Of a stretch of DNA of 21,552 bases, positions 8,511 through 17,626 are shown in pieces. The DNA is from a virus. The notes under the pieces are model-generated. The model saw only the letters and a list, made by a program, of their open reading frames with translations, did not search any database and was not told where the DNA came from. The stretch is taken from the IMG/VR virus record IMGVR_UViG_3300017765_000085, positions 1-21,552 of that record; one strand, given 5' to 3'. Position 1 is the stretch's first letter, and each line of letters begins with the position of its first letter. The position numbers and the translations under genes are program-made.

Positions 8511-11500
8511 TTAGAAACTATCAACTGGGTTATAATTTTCGCCAAAACTTTCTCCTGGTAATTCATAATCACGATGATACCTACGAGACCTTTTTGCAAC
8601 ATTAACATTTCCTAAAAGAATATCTGAATCTCTAAAGTTAGCGTCTGTAGATACTGTTTTTTGGCCTAATAATTCTTCTCTTATAGATATATCACTAATT
8701 GTTCCCCCAACCCCGTCTCCAGCAAATATTCTTATATCATCCCCATCAGATGTGAATGTAAATTCTATAGTACCATTATTTGTTAATCTAGATATCCCAA
8801 TAGTTCCGGGGGGTCCTCCTTGAGAAGAAAAACCAAGTGAACTTGAAACTGAATCAGAATCTGAATATCCTGATATTTTAGCAAATGCTTTGTATACTTT
8901 TGAGGAAGACAAATTTACTGCTATTGGGTCAACATAATCTGTTCCTGAGGAATTTGGAAATAATACTTCATTTGAAGAAATTATAGTTGCTCCTCCTTGT
9001 ATAGTTGTTGCAAGTGATGTGTTTGCTATGTTTGTTCCATAAGTTACCTGATTAAAACTGTTGAAAGGTCTTATGGGACCTTGTGCTGCTAATTGTGTTT
9101 CATCTAATATGAAACTATTTATATTAATAGTAACATTAGTTCCTTGTTCTTGTCTTTGTCCATCACTACCTGTAGCATTAGTAAGATTGTTTGTTGTTAT
9201 AACGCTTGAACCCGTTAATGAAAGAGATCTTTCTGGATCTATTTTAAAGTCAAATGTTTGGTAAGATCCTTGAGTCATAGTTGTACCATAATCTACTATT
9301 GGTAATTCTCTTGGAAATTTACTTCTTTCTAAATAACTAGGTTCAATTAATAAACCTGTTTTTAAATTAGCTTTCATTGGTACCCATTGTTCTATTATTT
9401 TAAACAATGTGTGATCTATATATTGAATTAATTTTATATAATCAAAAGAATTATATCTGTTGCTTTTATATCTTTTAAAATATAAATCTCTAATTTCTTT
9501 TAAGTCTTCATAATTTGAAGCTGTTTGTGCTGAAGGTAGAGGTGAACCTATATAATCATCTAATCTGAATGCTCCTAATTGATAAACTATATCTTCATTT
9601 ATTTCTGTTGTTGGAGAAAAGAATACACCTAAATCTTCAAAATCTTGTGGTTGTCTGTCTAATGTGGAAGTTTCTGATTTTATTGTAGTTGATAAAAGAT
9701 CATCATCGATAGTTCCTTCATCTATTCTGACTTTTTCACTTGTCATTGAAATACCAACAGTATCAGGAGTTGGATGATAATGGTTTTCTACTACTTCTTC
9801 CCACTTTTGAGTAGACATATTACTTTTTAAACCATTTGATACTTTTTTTAGAGAAATATTATCTACATAATACGTCCTATCAAGCCCCCCATCTGTGGAG
9901 TGGGCATTTCCATGGAGAATTCTTAATGTTGGGTTAGAATCATCTGTATATTCAAAAGTTGCTTTTGAAGTAACCCATTCATTTTCTACTAAATTATCAT
10001 AAAGAATAAAACTTGGGAATGCAGAGGAAGTCGATTGAAATCCTATCATTTGAACTTGATTTCTTGCAGAAGTATAACCTGGTGTATTATCAACAAACAC
10101 ATCCCAAGATACTTCATATAATTGTCCAAGTTCAAGGGAAGAAGAATCTATTGCTTGTTTAATACCATCATTATTTGAAGTTGTAGTATATTTAAAAGAA
10201 TAAAGACCCCCGTTTGCATAAGTAGATGATTGCCCTACATTGATAGCAGCACTATGAGCTGCCCAACTACCACTACCTTCCATATCACCATTTACAACTA
10301 ATTCAGGATTGCTGTTTATGTTAAAAAAGTTTGCATCTATGTTAGGATGAAAACTTGAACTGTCTTGTTGGTCATTGCTTCCTAAAGGTAATCTTAAAAC
10401 TAAATTTTCAAATGATGATGAAATTGTATTACCTGCATACATGAAAGGTTCAAGTGCATGTTTAGTTAAAGTATCATCTGATAATACTTCTCCTATATGA
10501 TATCTTACTTCTTGTATTGAACCTGAATATTGGTAAGCTTCAAAAGTATTGTAATCTGATCCAGCACTATTAGGTTCTAATCCTCCTATATAAACAAACT
10601 GAAAACCATTGTCTCCTGGTTTATTAGCCCATGTTCCCTCCCAAAAATTAGAAGCTGAAATATTAGCTGAAGCTTCGTATTTTAATATATTTTTATTAAA
10701 ATTAGCTTGTCTAGCTCCTATAGATAAAGAAGCTGTTTCTATTGTTCCTAAATATTTTGCTGATAAATTAATATTCCAAAAATCACCATTATATATGGGA
10801 AAATAATCTGTTGAGCATCTTGTTGTAGTATCTACTATTAATTTTAATCTACCATATTGTGTTGCATCGCCTGATGAGGATATGTCGTTAGCTGTAGAAC
10901 TATATGGTTCTAGTGTTACTATATGATCTTTACCTGAATCATAAACACCACTTAAAGTAGAACCAGATAATGTCAATAATATTTGTGTGTTATTCGTTCT
11001 GTGGGGTTTTGCTCTAAATTGTATAGTAGATCCTATTAAATTTTCTTCTAAAGAAAGAACAGTTTCTACAGTAGGGCTACTGAGCCCATTAAAGTTTTTA
11101 TTAGGATCTGAAAATCTAGTTTTTACAAAATAACCATTTGCTCCTGAGTCTCCTTGTAATGCTAATCCTGATTTTTCATAGGTAAATGTTTGGTATGTTG
11201 TTTTATCTGATGTGGATCCTCCATATTCTTTCACGTTTAATAATGTAGAAGGAATTCCATAACAACTCATTAAAGCACGTAATCCTCTTTCTGTTCCTTT
11301 TGTTTTTAAAAGGTGAGGAGCATTATGATATAAACGTTTCCATATTTCTTTTGATATATCTTTTTTAGCCACAGAACCTGCATTTGAAGCTGTTACTAAG
11401 GTTTGGTTTGTAGGTACATCATAATATGCACTACCTGAAGTACCTGTTCCTAAAATATATTCTATTAAGTTTGAATTTTCAAATTGATCAAAAGCTTCTA

Positions 11501-12974
11501 TTCCTAAACTTTTTAGAGTAAAAACAACTAAATCTTTTGAAATACCTTTTGTATGATGAGTATCATTTATTTCAGTAAGGTGTTTTATATGCACCCATAC
11601 TTGATCAAAATGTTGACCCACCATGTTAATGAATAACTTATATTGTTCATTGTCCTCATTATCTAAAACGTGATTAGGTATAAGTCTTTCTAAATTATTT
11701 TGATTACCTCTATCATATAAAGAAGCAGATAATAACTGACCACCATAAGTAGAATTAGATGATTCTTCACTTCCTAACCATGTTCTTACTTCTGATGATG
11801 AAATAGGATATAAATTAAAAGGAGCAGTAGTATTAATTTTAGGGTATGCAAAAGCTCCTGAAGTATAATATAAAAATCTTTCATATCCATCAAGACCTTT
11901 TAATAAATTATCTCTTTTATTATTAATTGAATTTTTATCGTTTAATACAAAAGAAGATGCTGATGTGTCTCCTGTTATTGATCCTATATCATTTAATTGA
12001 GAATCATATAACTCGACTAATTTTATTTTATATTCAAAGTTTTTTAAACGTTCTGTTGCGCTACTAAAATTAACAAAATTTTCAAAATGATAAGGTCTAT
12101 CTTCTGGTTCTAAACTTTCTGAAATAGGTCTTATATAATCATAAGGTATTTCAGGTATTTCTCTATTTTCTAATCTATTTAAAAGTTGATTATATGATGA
12201 AGATAATATAGAATCATTATTTAGTATAGAGTCATATGTTTTAAAAGAAGAAGGAATAGAACTATTTAATCTAGTATCAATTTTAAAATTAGGACCTCTT
12301 AAGGTTATAGAATTATCTTCTGTTTGTAATATTCCTAAATCTATTGTTAATACTGTAGGGTCTATTACTTCTTCTACTATATTTAATTCATCATTGGTTT
12401 TAAAGTCAGGAGAAAGAGGATTTAAGAGTTTGATTAAAATTTCAGGATCTGCATTTCTTTCATCTAAAGCAATATTAATTGCTGTTGCTATATTTCCTTT
12501 ATTAAAATTAAGTCCAAAGTCTTTAAAAAATATATTTGTTTCTACTTCATTAATAAAACCTCTTACAGAAGATATAGTTTGAGGATTATTATGTAAGGAA
12601 TTTACTTTTAATTTTAGTTCTGTTCTTGACGGCGATATTTCATTTATAAAAAATAATAGACTTGAAGTATTTAATATTTTTCTTCGGAGTAAATTTAATT
12701 TAATTTTGTATTTTCCGGATATGTACCCATATTTACCTAATTCGGCAACGGGATCCATATTAATTTCATTAAATAAACCTTCCGTATCTATTCCTTCAGG
12801 AGGAAAAGTATATGATGTAAAATCTAAATTAGATTGTAGTGTTTGATCATTTAAAGATAATATATGTAATTCTGCAAAGTCTTCATCTCTTCCAAATTTT
12901 CTTGTTAATTCTCTAGAAGCAACTTGAGTAGGCTTAAATTTAAAATCTTCTATTTTTTCAATTTTTTCTGCCAT
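8511..12974 (-). CDS. Giant modular baseplate/tail structural protein with LamG-like and CBM-like domains
   Basis: This 1487-aa protein is the largest in the window and takes the place T4 gp7 (1032 aa) has after gp6; identity with gp7 cannot be shown. Residues 1-600 are a structural scaffold with NQYLLFINMVGQHFD-like and KRLYHNAPHLLKTKGTERGL segments. Residues about 645-845 look like a LamG/concanavalin-type sandwich. Residues about 889-1047 (NPELVVNGDMEGSGSW to YYVDNISLKK) are a CBM4_9-like module. The scaffold resumes with HPTPDTVGISMTSEKVRID, LGAFRLDDYIGSPLPSAQ and HTLFKIIEQWVPMKANLKTG, motifs I associate with conserved marine phage structural proteins. A second sandwich of the same class occupies about 1300-1437 (ends GTISDISIREELLG) before a basic tail (AKRSRRYHRDY). 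The two modules look inserted into a conserved backbone. A sugar-binding function is inferred from fold class only. Confidence 0.9.
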   Translation of the reverse strand: MAEKIEKIEDFKFKPTQVASRELTRKFGRDEDFAELHILSLNDQTLQSNLDFTSYTFPPEGIDTEGLFNEINMDPVAELGKYGYISGKYKIKLNLLRRKILNTSSLLFFINEISPSRTELKLKVNSLHNNPQTISSVRGFINEVETNIFFKDFGLNFNKGNIATAINIALDERNADPEILIKLLNPLSPDFKTNDELNIVEEVIDPTVLTIDLGILQTEDNSITLRGPNFKIDTRLNSSIPSSFKTYDSILNNDSILSSSYNQLLNRLENREIPEIPYDYIRPISESLEPEDRPYHFENFVNFSSATERLKNFEYKIKLVELYDSQLNDIGSITGDTSASSFVLNDKNSINNKRDNLLKGLDGYERFLYYTSGAFAYPKINTTAPFNLYPISSSEVRTWLGSEESSNSTYGGQLLSASLYDRGNQNNLERLIPNHVLDNEDNEQYKLFINMVGQHFDQVWVHIKHLTEINDTHHTKGISKDLVVFTLKSLGIEAFDQFENSNLIEYILGTGTSGSAYYDVPTNQTLVTASNAGSVAKKDISKEIWKRLYHNAPHLLKTKGTERGLRALMSCYGIPSTLLNVKEYGGSTSDKTTYQTFTYEKSGLALQGDSGANGYFVKTRFSDPNKNFNGLSSPTVETVLSLEENLIGSTIQFRAKPHRTNNTQILLTLSGSTLSGVYDSGKDHIVTLEPYSSTANDISSSGDATQYGRLKLIVDTTTRCSTDYFPIYNGDFWNINLSAKYLGTIETASLSIGARQANFNKNILKYEASANISASNFWEGTWANKPGDNGFQFVYIGGLEPNSAGSDYNTFEAYQYSGSIQEVRYHIGEVLSDDTLTKHALEPFMYAGNTISSSFENLVLRLPLGSNDQQDSSSFHPNIDANFFNINSNPELVVNGDMEGSGSWAAHSAAINVGQSSTYANGGLYSFKYTTTSNNDGIKQAIDSSSLELGQLYEVSWDVFVDNTPGYTSARNQVQMIGFQSTSSAFPSFILYDNLVENEWVTSKATFEYTDDSNPTLRILHGNAHSTDGGLDRTYYVDNISLKKVSNGLKSNMSTQKWEEVVENHYHPTPDTVGISMTSEKVRIDEGTIDDDLLSTTIKSETSTLDRQPQDFEDLGVFFSPTTEINEDIVYQLGAFRLDDYIGSPLPSAQTASNYEDLKEIRDLYFKRYKSNRYNSFDYIKLIQYIDHTLFKIIEQWVPMKANLKTGLLIEPSYLERSKFPRELPIVDYGTTMTQGSYQTFDFKIDPERSLSLTGSSVITTNNLTNATGSDGQRQEQGTNVTININSFILDETQLAAQGPIRPFNSFNQVTYGTNIANTSLATTIQGGATIISSNEVLFPNSSGTDYVDPIAVNLSSSKVYKAFAKISGYSDSDSVSSSLGFSSQGGPPGTIGISRLTNNGTIEFTFTSDGDDIRIFAGDGVGGTISDISIREELLGQKTVSTDANFRDSDILLGNVNVAKRSRRYHRDYELPGESFGENYNPVDSF

Positions 12975-13543
12975 TATTTTAAGTCATTTAAATCAGATGC
13001 CGTTGTTAAATCTGGATATCCTCGAGAAGGTACATCTGCTGCTGAAGGTAAAATAATTTGATATTCATCTCTGTCTCTGCCTGGTTGATATTTTTGTGTT
13101 AATATATCTTTTGTTTCTGTTCTTATTCTACGAGCTTCTCCTTTATACATAAAGAATGACTGTCCATTTTCTACTTTTAAGAAAGTACCATTACTATAAA
13201 CTGGGTGTTCTTTTTCTTGAGATATTTCTGCATTTGATAATTCTAATATTTCATCTTCAAGAACTTCTATTCTATCTAATAATGCTTCTATTTGATCATC
13301 TTTAGGATCATAAAAATCATTTATATAGTCTCTACTTTGATTAAATAAAGTTGAATGTGATAATCTTCCTGTTTTAGGAATATCATAAAAAAGACTATCA
13401 TATGTTTGAAAGAGATTTTTTATTTTAACATCAGAACTTCTATTATCTGTTTGTATTAATTCACTAAATGATAAGTCTAAAACACTATTTACATCAGATC
13501 TACTATATAATTTTTTGGATATTTTTATATTTTCTTCTGCCAT
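12974..13543 (-). CDS. Small coiled-coil baseplate protein (hypothetical)
   Basis: This 189-aa protein is coupled to both neighbours: its ATG overlaps the preceding TAA and its own TAA overlaps the next ATG by one base. Residues about 60-75 hold STLFNQSRDYINDFYDP, and residues about 80-112 (DDQIEALLDRIEVLEDEILE) form a clear acidic coiled coil, probably for oligomerisation. A beta segment follows (VYSNGTFLKVENGQSFFMYK), then a Pro/Asp-rich C-terminus. There are no enzyme motifs. Being locked between the 389-aa protein and the 1487-aa protein suggests a linker in the same baseplate subassembly. I recall related small proteins at this place in marine T4-like phages but cannot name a function. 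Confidence 0.83.
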   Translation of the reverse strand: MAEENIKISKKLYSRSDVNSVLDLSFSELIQTDNRSSDVKIKNLFQTYDSLFYDIPKTGRLSHSTLFNQSRDYINDFYDPKDDQIEALLDRIEVLEDEILELSNAEISQEKEHPVYSNGTFLKVENGQSFFMYKGEARRIRTETKDILTQKYQPGRDRDEYQIILPSAADVPSRGYPDLTTASDLNDLK

Positions 13544-14712
13544 TATCTAACTACTTTAAAATGATAATTATCATCATATACTATTGTTCCTTCGTCGTTT
13601 TTATGTTTAAATAATACTCTATAATACCTTTCAGGTTGTAAACCATTCATAAATATTTTAAAATACATACCCTCACTATCAGCACTTAATCTTGTGTATC
13701 TATCGCTAAAAGGTATAATTTCTTCTTCTGTATGTGCATCTCTTACACTGTAAAAAGATGATGTTGTAAAATATCCTGGATTTAAATAATTTGAAGATGA
13801 AGTAAACTGTCTTACTGGGTATTTATCTCTTACATGGATTCTAAAAAATGCCTCATCATTTTGGTTATATTCTTCTTGATTTCTGTAAAGTGAAACACTT
13901 AATTCTCCGTTTTGTTTAGCTAATGATTGTGAATTATGAATACTATCATCCCATTTAAAACATAATTTAGGAGGAAATATAGTATGTGTGTCAGATGAAA
14001 AATATTTCATTTCACCAAAACTACTAGATGTATCTTGCTCTACTGAGTCTGGTTGTTTTATTAAAAAACCATGATTATCTATACCTGTTGGGTAAGTACT
14101 ATTAGCAAATAAACTTGCACTGTATTTCGTAACAATAGTAGTAACATTTATATCTGTGTCTAGATTATCTCCACTTAAAAATTGTTGAGATCCTTGAAAA
14201 TTGCTACCAGTATACCAAACACCACCACCTTTTGTAAGACCTAAAGCATCTATTGATCCTGTAGTTCCTGCTGCAAAACTTGATGTTGTCCATTGGGTTT
14301 TTGTTGTGTCATTGTCTCTATAAATCCAAGTTGCTCCATTTGAGCTTGTAGGTAAATTTGAAAATCTACCTGTTCCTTCATCCCATGATTGGGAAACAGC
14401 AAATACCTCTAAATTAAGAGTACTTACTAAATTTTTATGTTCTGTTGAAAGTAACTGTAATGTTACCGAAGGTGCTGCCCCATTAGCACTTGGATTATTA
14501 AAAGCAGAAGATCCTATTTTATCCGAAATTGTTGATTTAATTTCTTCATTTTTAAATTTAATTAAAATTCTTGAAGGATAATATCTTTGGTCTGAGCTTC
14601 CTTTTTCTTTTACAATTTCAAGAATTTCATCATTCCCAGTGTTCATTGTAGTTCTATCTGGGTGATTATATATTGTAGTATCAAGTTCGGGAAATATAAA
14701 GTAATATGCCAT
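13543..14712 (-). CDS. Baseplate-associated beta-rich structural protein (hypothetical)
   Basis: This 389-aa protein is directly downstream of gp6. The N-terminus (MAYYFIFPELDTTIYNHP, then TGNDEILEI and SRILIKF) resembles the start of DNRLRE-like beta-sandwich domains that begin with a descriptor of an extended strand, although I treat this as similarity only. The protein is beta-rich with many Ser/Thr/Asn turns. The C-terminus (about 345-389; MNGLQPERYYRVLFKHKN and DNYHFKVVR) has the look of a terminal Ig/fibronectin-like beta-sandwich. There are no catalytic motifs or membrane segments. Its TAA overlaps the next ATG by one base. By position it belongs to the wedge or its periphery, between gp6 and the very large protein; it has no clear T4 counterpart by sequence. 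Confidence 0.85.
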   Translation of the reverse strand: MAYYFIFPELDTTIYNHPDRTTMNTGNDEILEIVKEKGSSDQRYYPSRILIKFKNEEIKSTISDKIGSSAFNNPSANGAAPSVTLQLLSTEHKNLVSTLNLEVFAVSQSWDEGTGRFSNLPTSSNGATWIYRDNDTTKTQWTTSSFAAGTTGSIDALGLTKGGGVWYTGSNFQGSQQFLSGDNLDTDINVTTIVTKYSASLFANSTYPTGIDNHGFLIKQPDSVEQDTSSSFGEMKYFSSDTHTIFPPKLCFKWDDSIHNSQSLAKQNGELSVSLYRNQEEYNQNDEAFFRIHVRDKYPVRQFTSSSNYLNPGYFTTSSFYSVRDAHTEEEIIPFSDRYTRLSADSEGMYFKIFMNGLQPERYYRVLFKHKNDEGTIVYDDNYHFKVVR

Positions 14713-14723
14713 TTTTATTTTTT

Positions 14724-16724
14724 TTAGTAGCCACCTCCTCCACCACCTGAACTTGCTGCGCTACCGCCACCGTTGCCGCCAGTTGATCCTCCTGAAGTGT
14801 TGCCTGTTGTTATACCTGATGCATTGTAACCATAAGTTGTTACTCTACCTTTAATATCTGAGTTAGGAAATTTTAATTCAAATATACTTGGGTCTAATGA
14901 AGGGTAAATTACTCCTCCTTTAGTTGCTTGACCAAAATCATACTTGTATTGTGAGTATCCTACGTCAATTCCATTAATATTACTAAAAGAAATACTTTCT
15001 ACAGATTGTACTCCTAAAACACTTCCTAGTAAATTATAAACTTCGGAAATTATAATGGGTTGGTTTACCTGCCACCTATCTACATTAAAAAATTCTTTTA
15101 ATTCTGTTATGCAATTAAGTATTACTTCTTCATTATTATAACTTTTAAAAGTTACTATTTCAAAGTCTACTCCAAAATTAATAATAAATGCATCTTTTAT
15201 ATTAACTGCATCTGTTAACATTCTATATTGTTCTAAATAAGTTGATAAGTTAGTTTTTGTAGCTGTATTTAATGTTGTTAATTTTTTATTTTTATCATAT
15301 CCTAAAGTATATAAATTTAAAGCTAAAGGATTAGGAATTCTATTTGGTTCATTTGTTAATGGAGATATTTGATCATCTTGTGTTATATAAGCTTTAGCTA
15401 CTCTTCCTAAACGAGCAGGCATAGATAAAGTTCTAACTAAATAATCTTCTTTTGTAACTGTTCGTTTTTGGGCTGAAAAAGCTGCCATTGCATTCATTCT
15501 TATTTCTTCTATTGAATCCCCTGTTCCTCCCCCTACTGCTTTTTCAGGATTAGTAACTGCTACTGAACTTTTTATAAAAGTTAATAAACTTTGATTTATA
15601 TTAGGTTTATTACTTGTATTTAACTGTTCAATTTTAGTTATAGTATTTGAACTAACATTTGATTCTAATCCTCCTCCCACTAAATAAGTTACAGTTAAGG
15701 TTGTATTTGAAGGAACTTGTCCATATGCTTTTGTATATAAAAAATTAGACGGATCATATGCTACATCTAATTTAGATCTTCCATCTTTAATTCCTAGTCC
15801 AATATTATCTGGATTTGGTATAATATCTTCGTCTGCTTTATCTGAAATACCTGATCCAAATTGTAATTCTAATGTATTGTCTGTTTTAAAACGAGATACA
15901 AATCTTCTTGGTACTTTTTTTAATTTTAAAAGATATGGAGTTTGTTGATTAAATCCTTTTAATTCAGGATCATTAGCACCAGTATTAGGTACTTCTTCAA
16001 ATATTGTGTCTTGAGCTAAATAAGGTACTTCACTATATGTTTTTCCATCTGTATCTATTACTGATTCTATAGAAATAACATCAGTATCAAATAAAGTTAA
16101 AGTTTTAAATTGTTCAGCTGCCCCCACATTAAATGTTTGTGTTTTTGTTTTAGCAGAAACCCCTAATGATGTCTTTTTTAATAAAAAATATTCTGGATTA
16201 TTTAATGCATCATATTGATAAACACTAACTGTGGTAGGATCAAAACTAGATGAAAAACCAAAATCTACTTGATTTTCTAAATAAAAATCTATCCCGTCTG
16301 TTGATTGGAATAGAGAATTTTCGTTTACAATTAATGTATAATCAAAATCAGGTTTATATACTCCATCTACTAACTTAGAAGGTAATAATTGAAATATATC
16401 TAAATTAGTAGAAGCAGCTGTGGTTACTTTAGGTTTATATCCTAAAGCATAAGCTAAATTATATAAATTTTCTTTTTCTTGAGCTAATAACAAAAATGAT
16501 TCTTGTAATTGAGTGTCTGTGTAAAAAGATAAAACATCTCCTACATATGATGCCATTTCTAAAAACATCATACCCGGAGATCCTTCACTAAAATCATTAA
16601 AAGTATTAGGATAATAGGTTTGAGTAAAATCTATTAATTGAGATTTAAAAGAATTAAAATCTTTATTTAAATATTTAACGTCTTTATCTTGTGTTTTATT
16701 TGATGTTTTTGAATATGATGCCAT
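14724..16724 (-). CDS. 6: Baseplate wedge protein, gp6 / baseplate-J-like
   Basis: This 666-aa protein is close to T4 gp6 (660 aa). The N-terminus has the family's entry pattern: a lone helix with FNSFKSQLIDFTQTYYPNTF, then FSEGSPGMMFLEMASYVGDV (about residues 45-64) and NLYNLAYALGYKP. The middle resembles baseplate-J beta domains (LELQFGSGISD, about 285-295). The C-terminal third contains AVGGGTGDSIEEIR and TKEDYLVRTLSMP, as in gp6-type wedge proteins, which dimerise into the inner baseplate ring and control the switch to sheath contraction. An unusual extra is a Gly/Ser-rich tail over residues 641-666 ending in six Gly and a Tyr, encoded by the most GC-rich short patch I notice in the window. 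It overlaps the gp25 stop by one base. Confidence 0.93.
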   Translation of the reverse strand: MASYSKTSNKTQDKDVKYLNKDFNSFKSQLIDFTQTYYPNTFNDFSEGSPGMMFLEMASYVGDVLSFYTDTQLQESFLLLAQEKENLYNLAYALGYKPKVTTAASTNLDIFQLLPSKLVDGVYKPDFDYTLIVNENSLFQSTDGIDFYLENQVDFGFSSSFDPTTVSVYQYDALNNPEYFLLKKTSLGVSAKTKTQTFNVGAAEQFKTLTLFDTDVISIESVIDTDGKTYSEVPYLAQDTIFEEVPNTGANDPELKGFNQQTPYLLKLKKVPRRFVSRFKTDNTLELQFGSGISDKADEDIIPNPDNIGLGIKDGRSKLDVAYDPSNFLYTKAYGQVPSNTTLTVTYLVGGGLESNVSSNTITKIEQLNTSNKPNINQSLLTFIKSSVAVTNPEKAVGGGTGDSIEEIRMNAMAAFSAQKRTVTKEDYLVRTLSMPARLGRVAKAYITQDDQISPLTNEPNRIPNPLALNLYTLGYDKNKKLTTLNTATKTNLSTYLEQYRMLTDAVNIKDAFIINFGVDFEIVTFKSYNNEEVILNCITELKEFFNVDRWQVNQPIIISEVYNLLGSVLGVQSVESISFSNINGIDVGYSQYKYDFGQATKGGVIYPSLDPSIFELKFPNSDIKGRVTTYGYNASGITTGNTSGGSTGGNGGGSAASSGGGGGGY

Positions 16725-17140
16725 TATCTTTGTGCGTTAAAGTTTAATTGTATAGCATCTACCTCACTTGAAGGGTTATATCTATACACTATTTTTATAT
16801 ATAATATATGCTCATCTGGTGAAAATGTTGTATTAGCTGATATTAATGTTATTTCAGGTATATATATTTTTACCTGATTATCTATTCTTGATTCTAAACT
16901 ATTTGTATCTATTTCTGTTTCAAATAATAAATTTTTTAAACCAACTCCAAAAGCAGGTAAATTTACTCTTTCACCAGGTTCTGTTAATAATACATTTATT
17001 AAGTTACTTTTTACTTGTTCTTTTTGAGTAAGTGTTTGATTAAAAACTCCATCAGCATTAAAAGGAAAAGCTACACCTATGGCTACATTTTTATTTAAAT
17101 CTAGCGGATTAATTCTTATGTAGTTATCTATAGTAGGCAT
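16724..17140 (-). CDS. 25: Baseplate wedge protein, gp25 family (GPW_gp25)
   Basis: This 138-aa protein matches T4 gp25 in size and motif order. It is a core wedge component that pairs with gp6 and sits next to the sheath and tube. Residues about 16-30 (NVAIGVAFPFNADG) are the typical N-terminal entry. The central motif TEPGERVNLPAFGVGLKNLL (about 53-72) is the family signature: a Gly-Glu-Arg turn followed by a Pro-x-Phe-Gly loop. The rest is a helix and beta-strand tail (residues about 82-136) ending in IQLNF. Its TAA overlaps the ATG of the gp6-like gene by one base (TAATG), giving translational coupling with its binding partner, a sensible stoichiometric arrangement. A weak AGGA lies upstream inside the end of the previous gene; otherwise there is no clear ribosome-binding site. 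Confidence 0.93.
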   Translation of the reverse strand: MPTIDNYIRINPLDLNKNVAIGVAFPFNADGVFNQTLTQKEQVKSNLINVLLTEPGERVNLPAFGVGLKNLLFETEIDTNSLESRIDNQVKIYIPEITLISANTTFSPDEHILYIKIVYRYNPSSEVDAIQLNFNAQR

Positions 17141-17143
17141 TTA

Positions 17144-17590
17144 TTATAATCCTTTTTTCTTGTTGATTGCTTTCATTAAACCACTATAATCTCTTGTAAC
17201 AGCATTTGCTACTGATTTAGGCATACCTGTTGTATCCATTGGTAAAGGGGCTGATGTTGAAAAGGGTTGAGATAAACTTACAGGAGCATTACCTGAGTTT
17301 AAATTTGTATCTCCTGCTGCTGTTTCATTTAGTAAGTCATTTAATGTACCATCAGACACAAAATTTTGTTTTTTACGTTGTTTTATAGGTTCATTACCCA
17401 TAATTTTTTCTCTTAATGAAGTCTTTGTTGCTTCAGGAATTTCAACCATTTTTTCTTTATGTTCTGTAATTGTTGGTTTTAATTCATCACGTAAATCTTC
17501 TTTAAGTGTTTTTATTTCTCTACGTAACGCATAATCGATTTCTTCTCTAACTACTTTTCTAATTAGGTTTTCAAAGGTTTTTGCTTTCAT
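17144..17590 (-). CDS. Small helical baseplate-operon protein (hypothetical)
   Basis: This 148-aa protein is of unrecognised family. Residues 1-75 are highly charged and helical (RKVVREEIDYALRREIK and following), consistent with a coiled coil. A short basic patch (KQRKK, about residues 71-75) separates this from a low-complexity middle rich in Asn, Ser, Thr and Pro, and the C-terminus ends with a small helix (SGLMKAINKKKGL). It sits between the spike block and the gp25 wedge gene, and its stop is three bases from the gp25 start. It has its own longer upstream gap with a candidate AT motif, so it may begin a transcript that carries gp25 and gp6. A chaperone, scaffold or small structural role is possible. 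I do not assign one. Confidence 0.8.
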   Translation of the reverse strand: MKAKTFENLIRKVVREEIDYALRREIKTLKEDLRDELKPTITEHKEKMVEIPEATKTSLREKIMGNEPIKQRKKQNFVSDGTLNDLLNETAAGDTNLNSGNAPVSLSQPFSTSAPLPMDTTGMPKSVANAVTRDYSGLMKAINKKKGL

Positions 17591-17609
17591 TGTTGTTAAT
17601 TGTTGTTTA

Positions 17610-17619
17610 TTATAAATAT
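17610..17619 (-). promoter_or_regulatory. Candidate start-proximal AT motif, copy 2
   Basis: The minus-strand 10-mer ATATTTATAA lies 19 bases before the ATG of the 148-aa gene, within one of the longer gaps of the window (36 bases). It is followed by an A-rich leader ending AACAACAATG, a leader end also seen at the 5826 start. It may be an internal promoter or a translation leader; the assignment is tentative. Confidence 0.3.
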
Positions 17620-17626
17620 AAATTTT

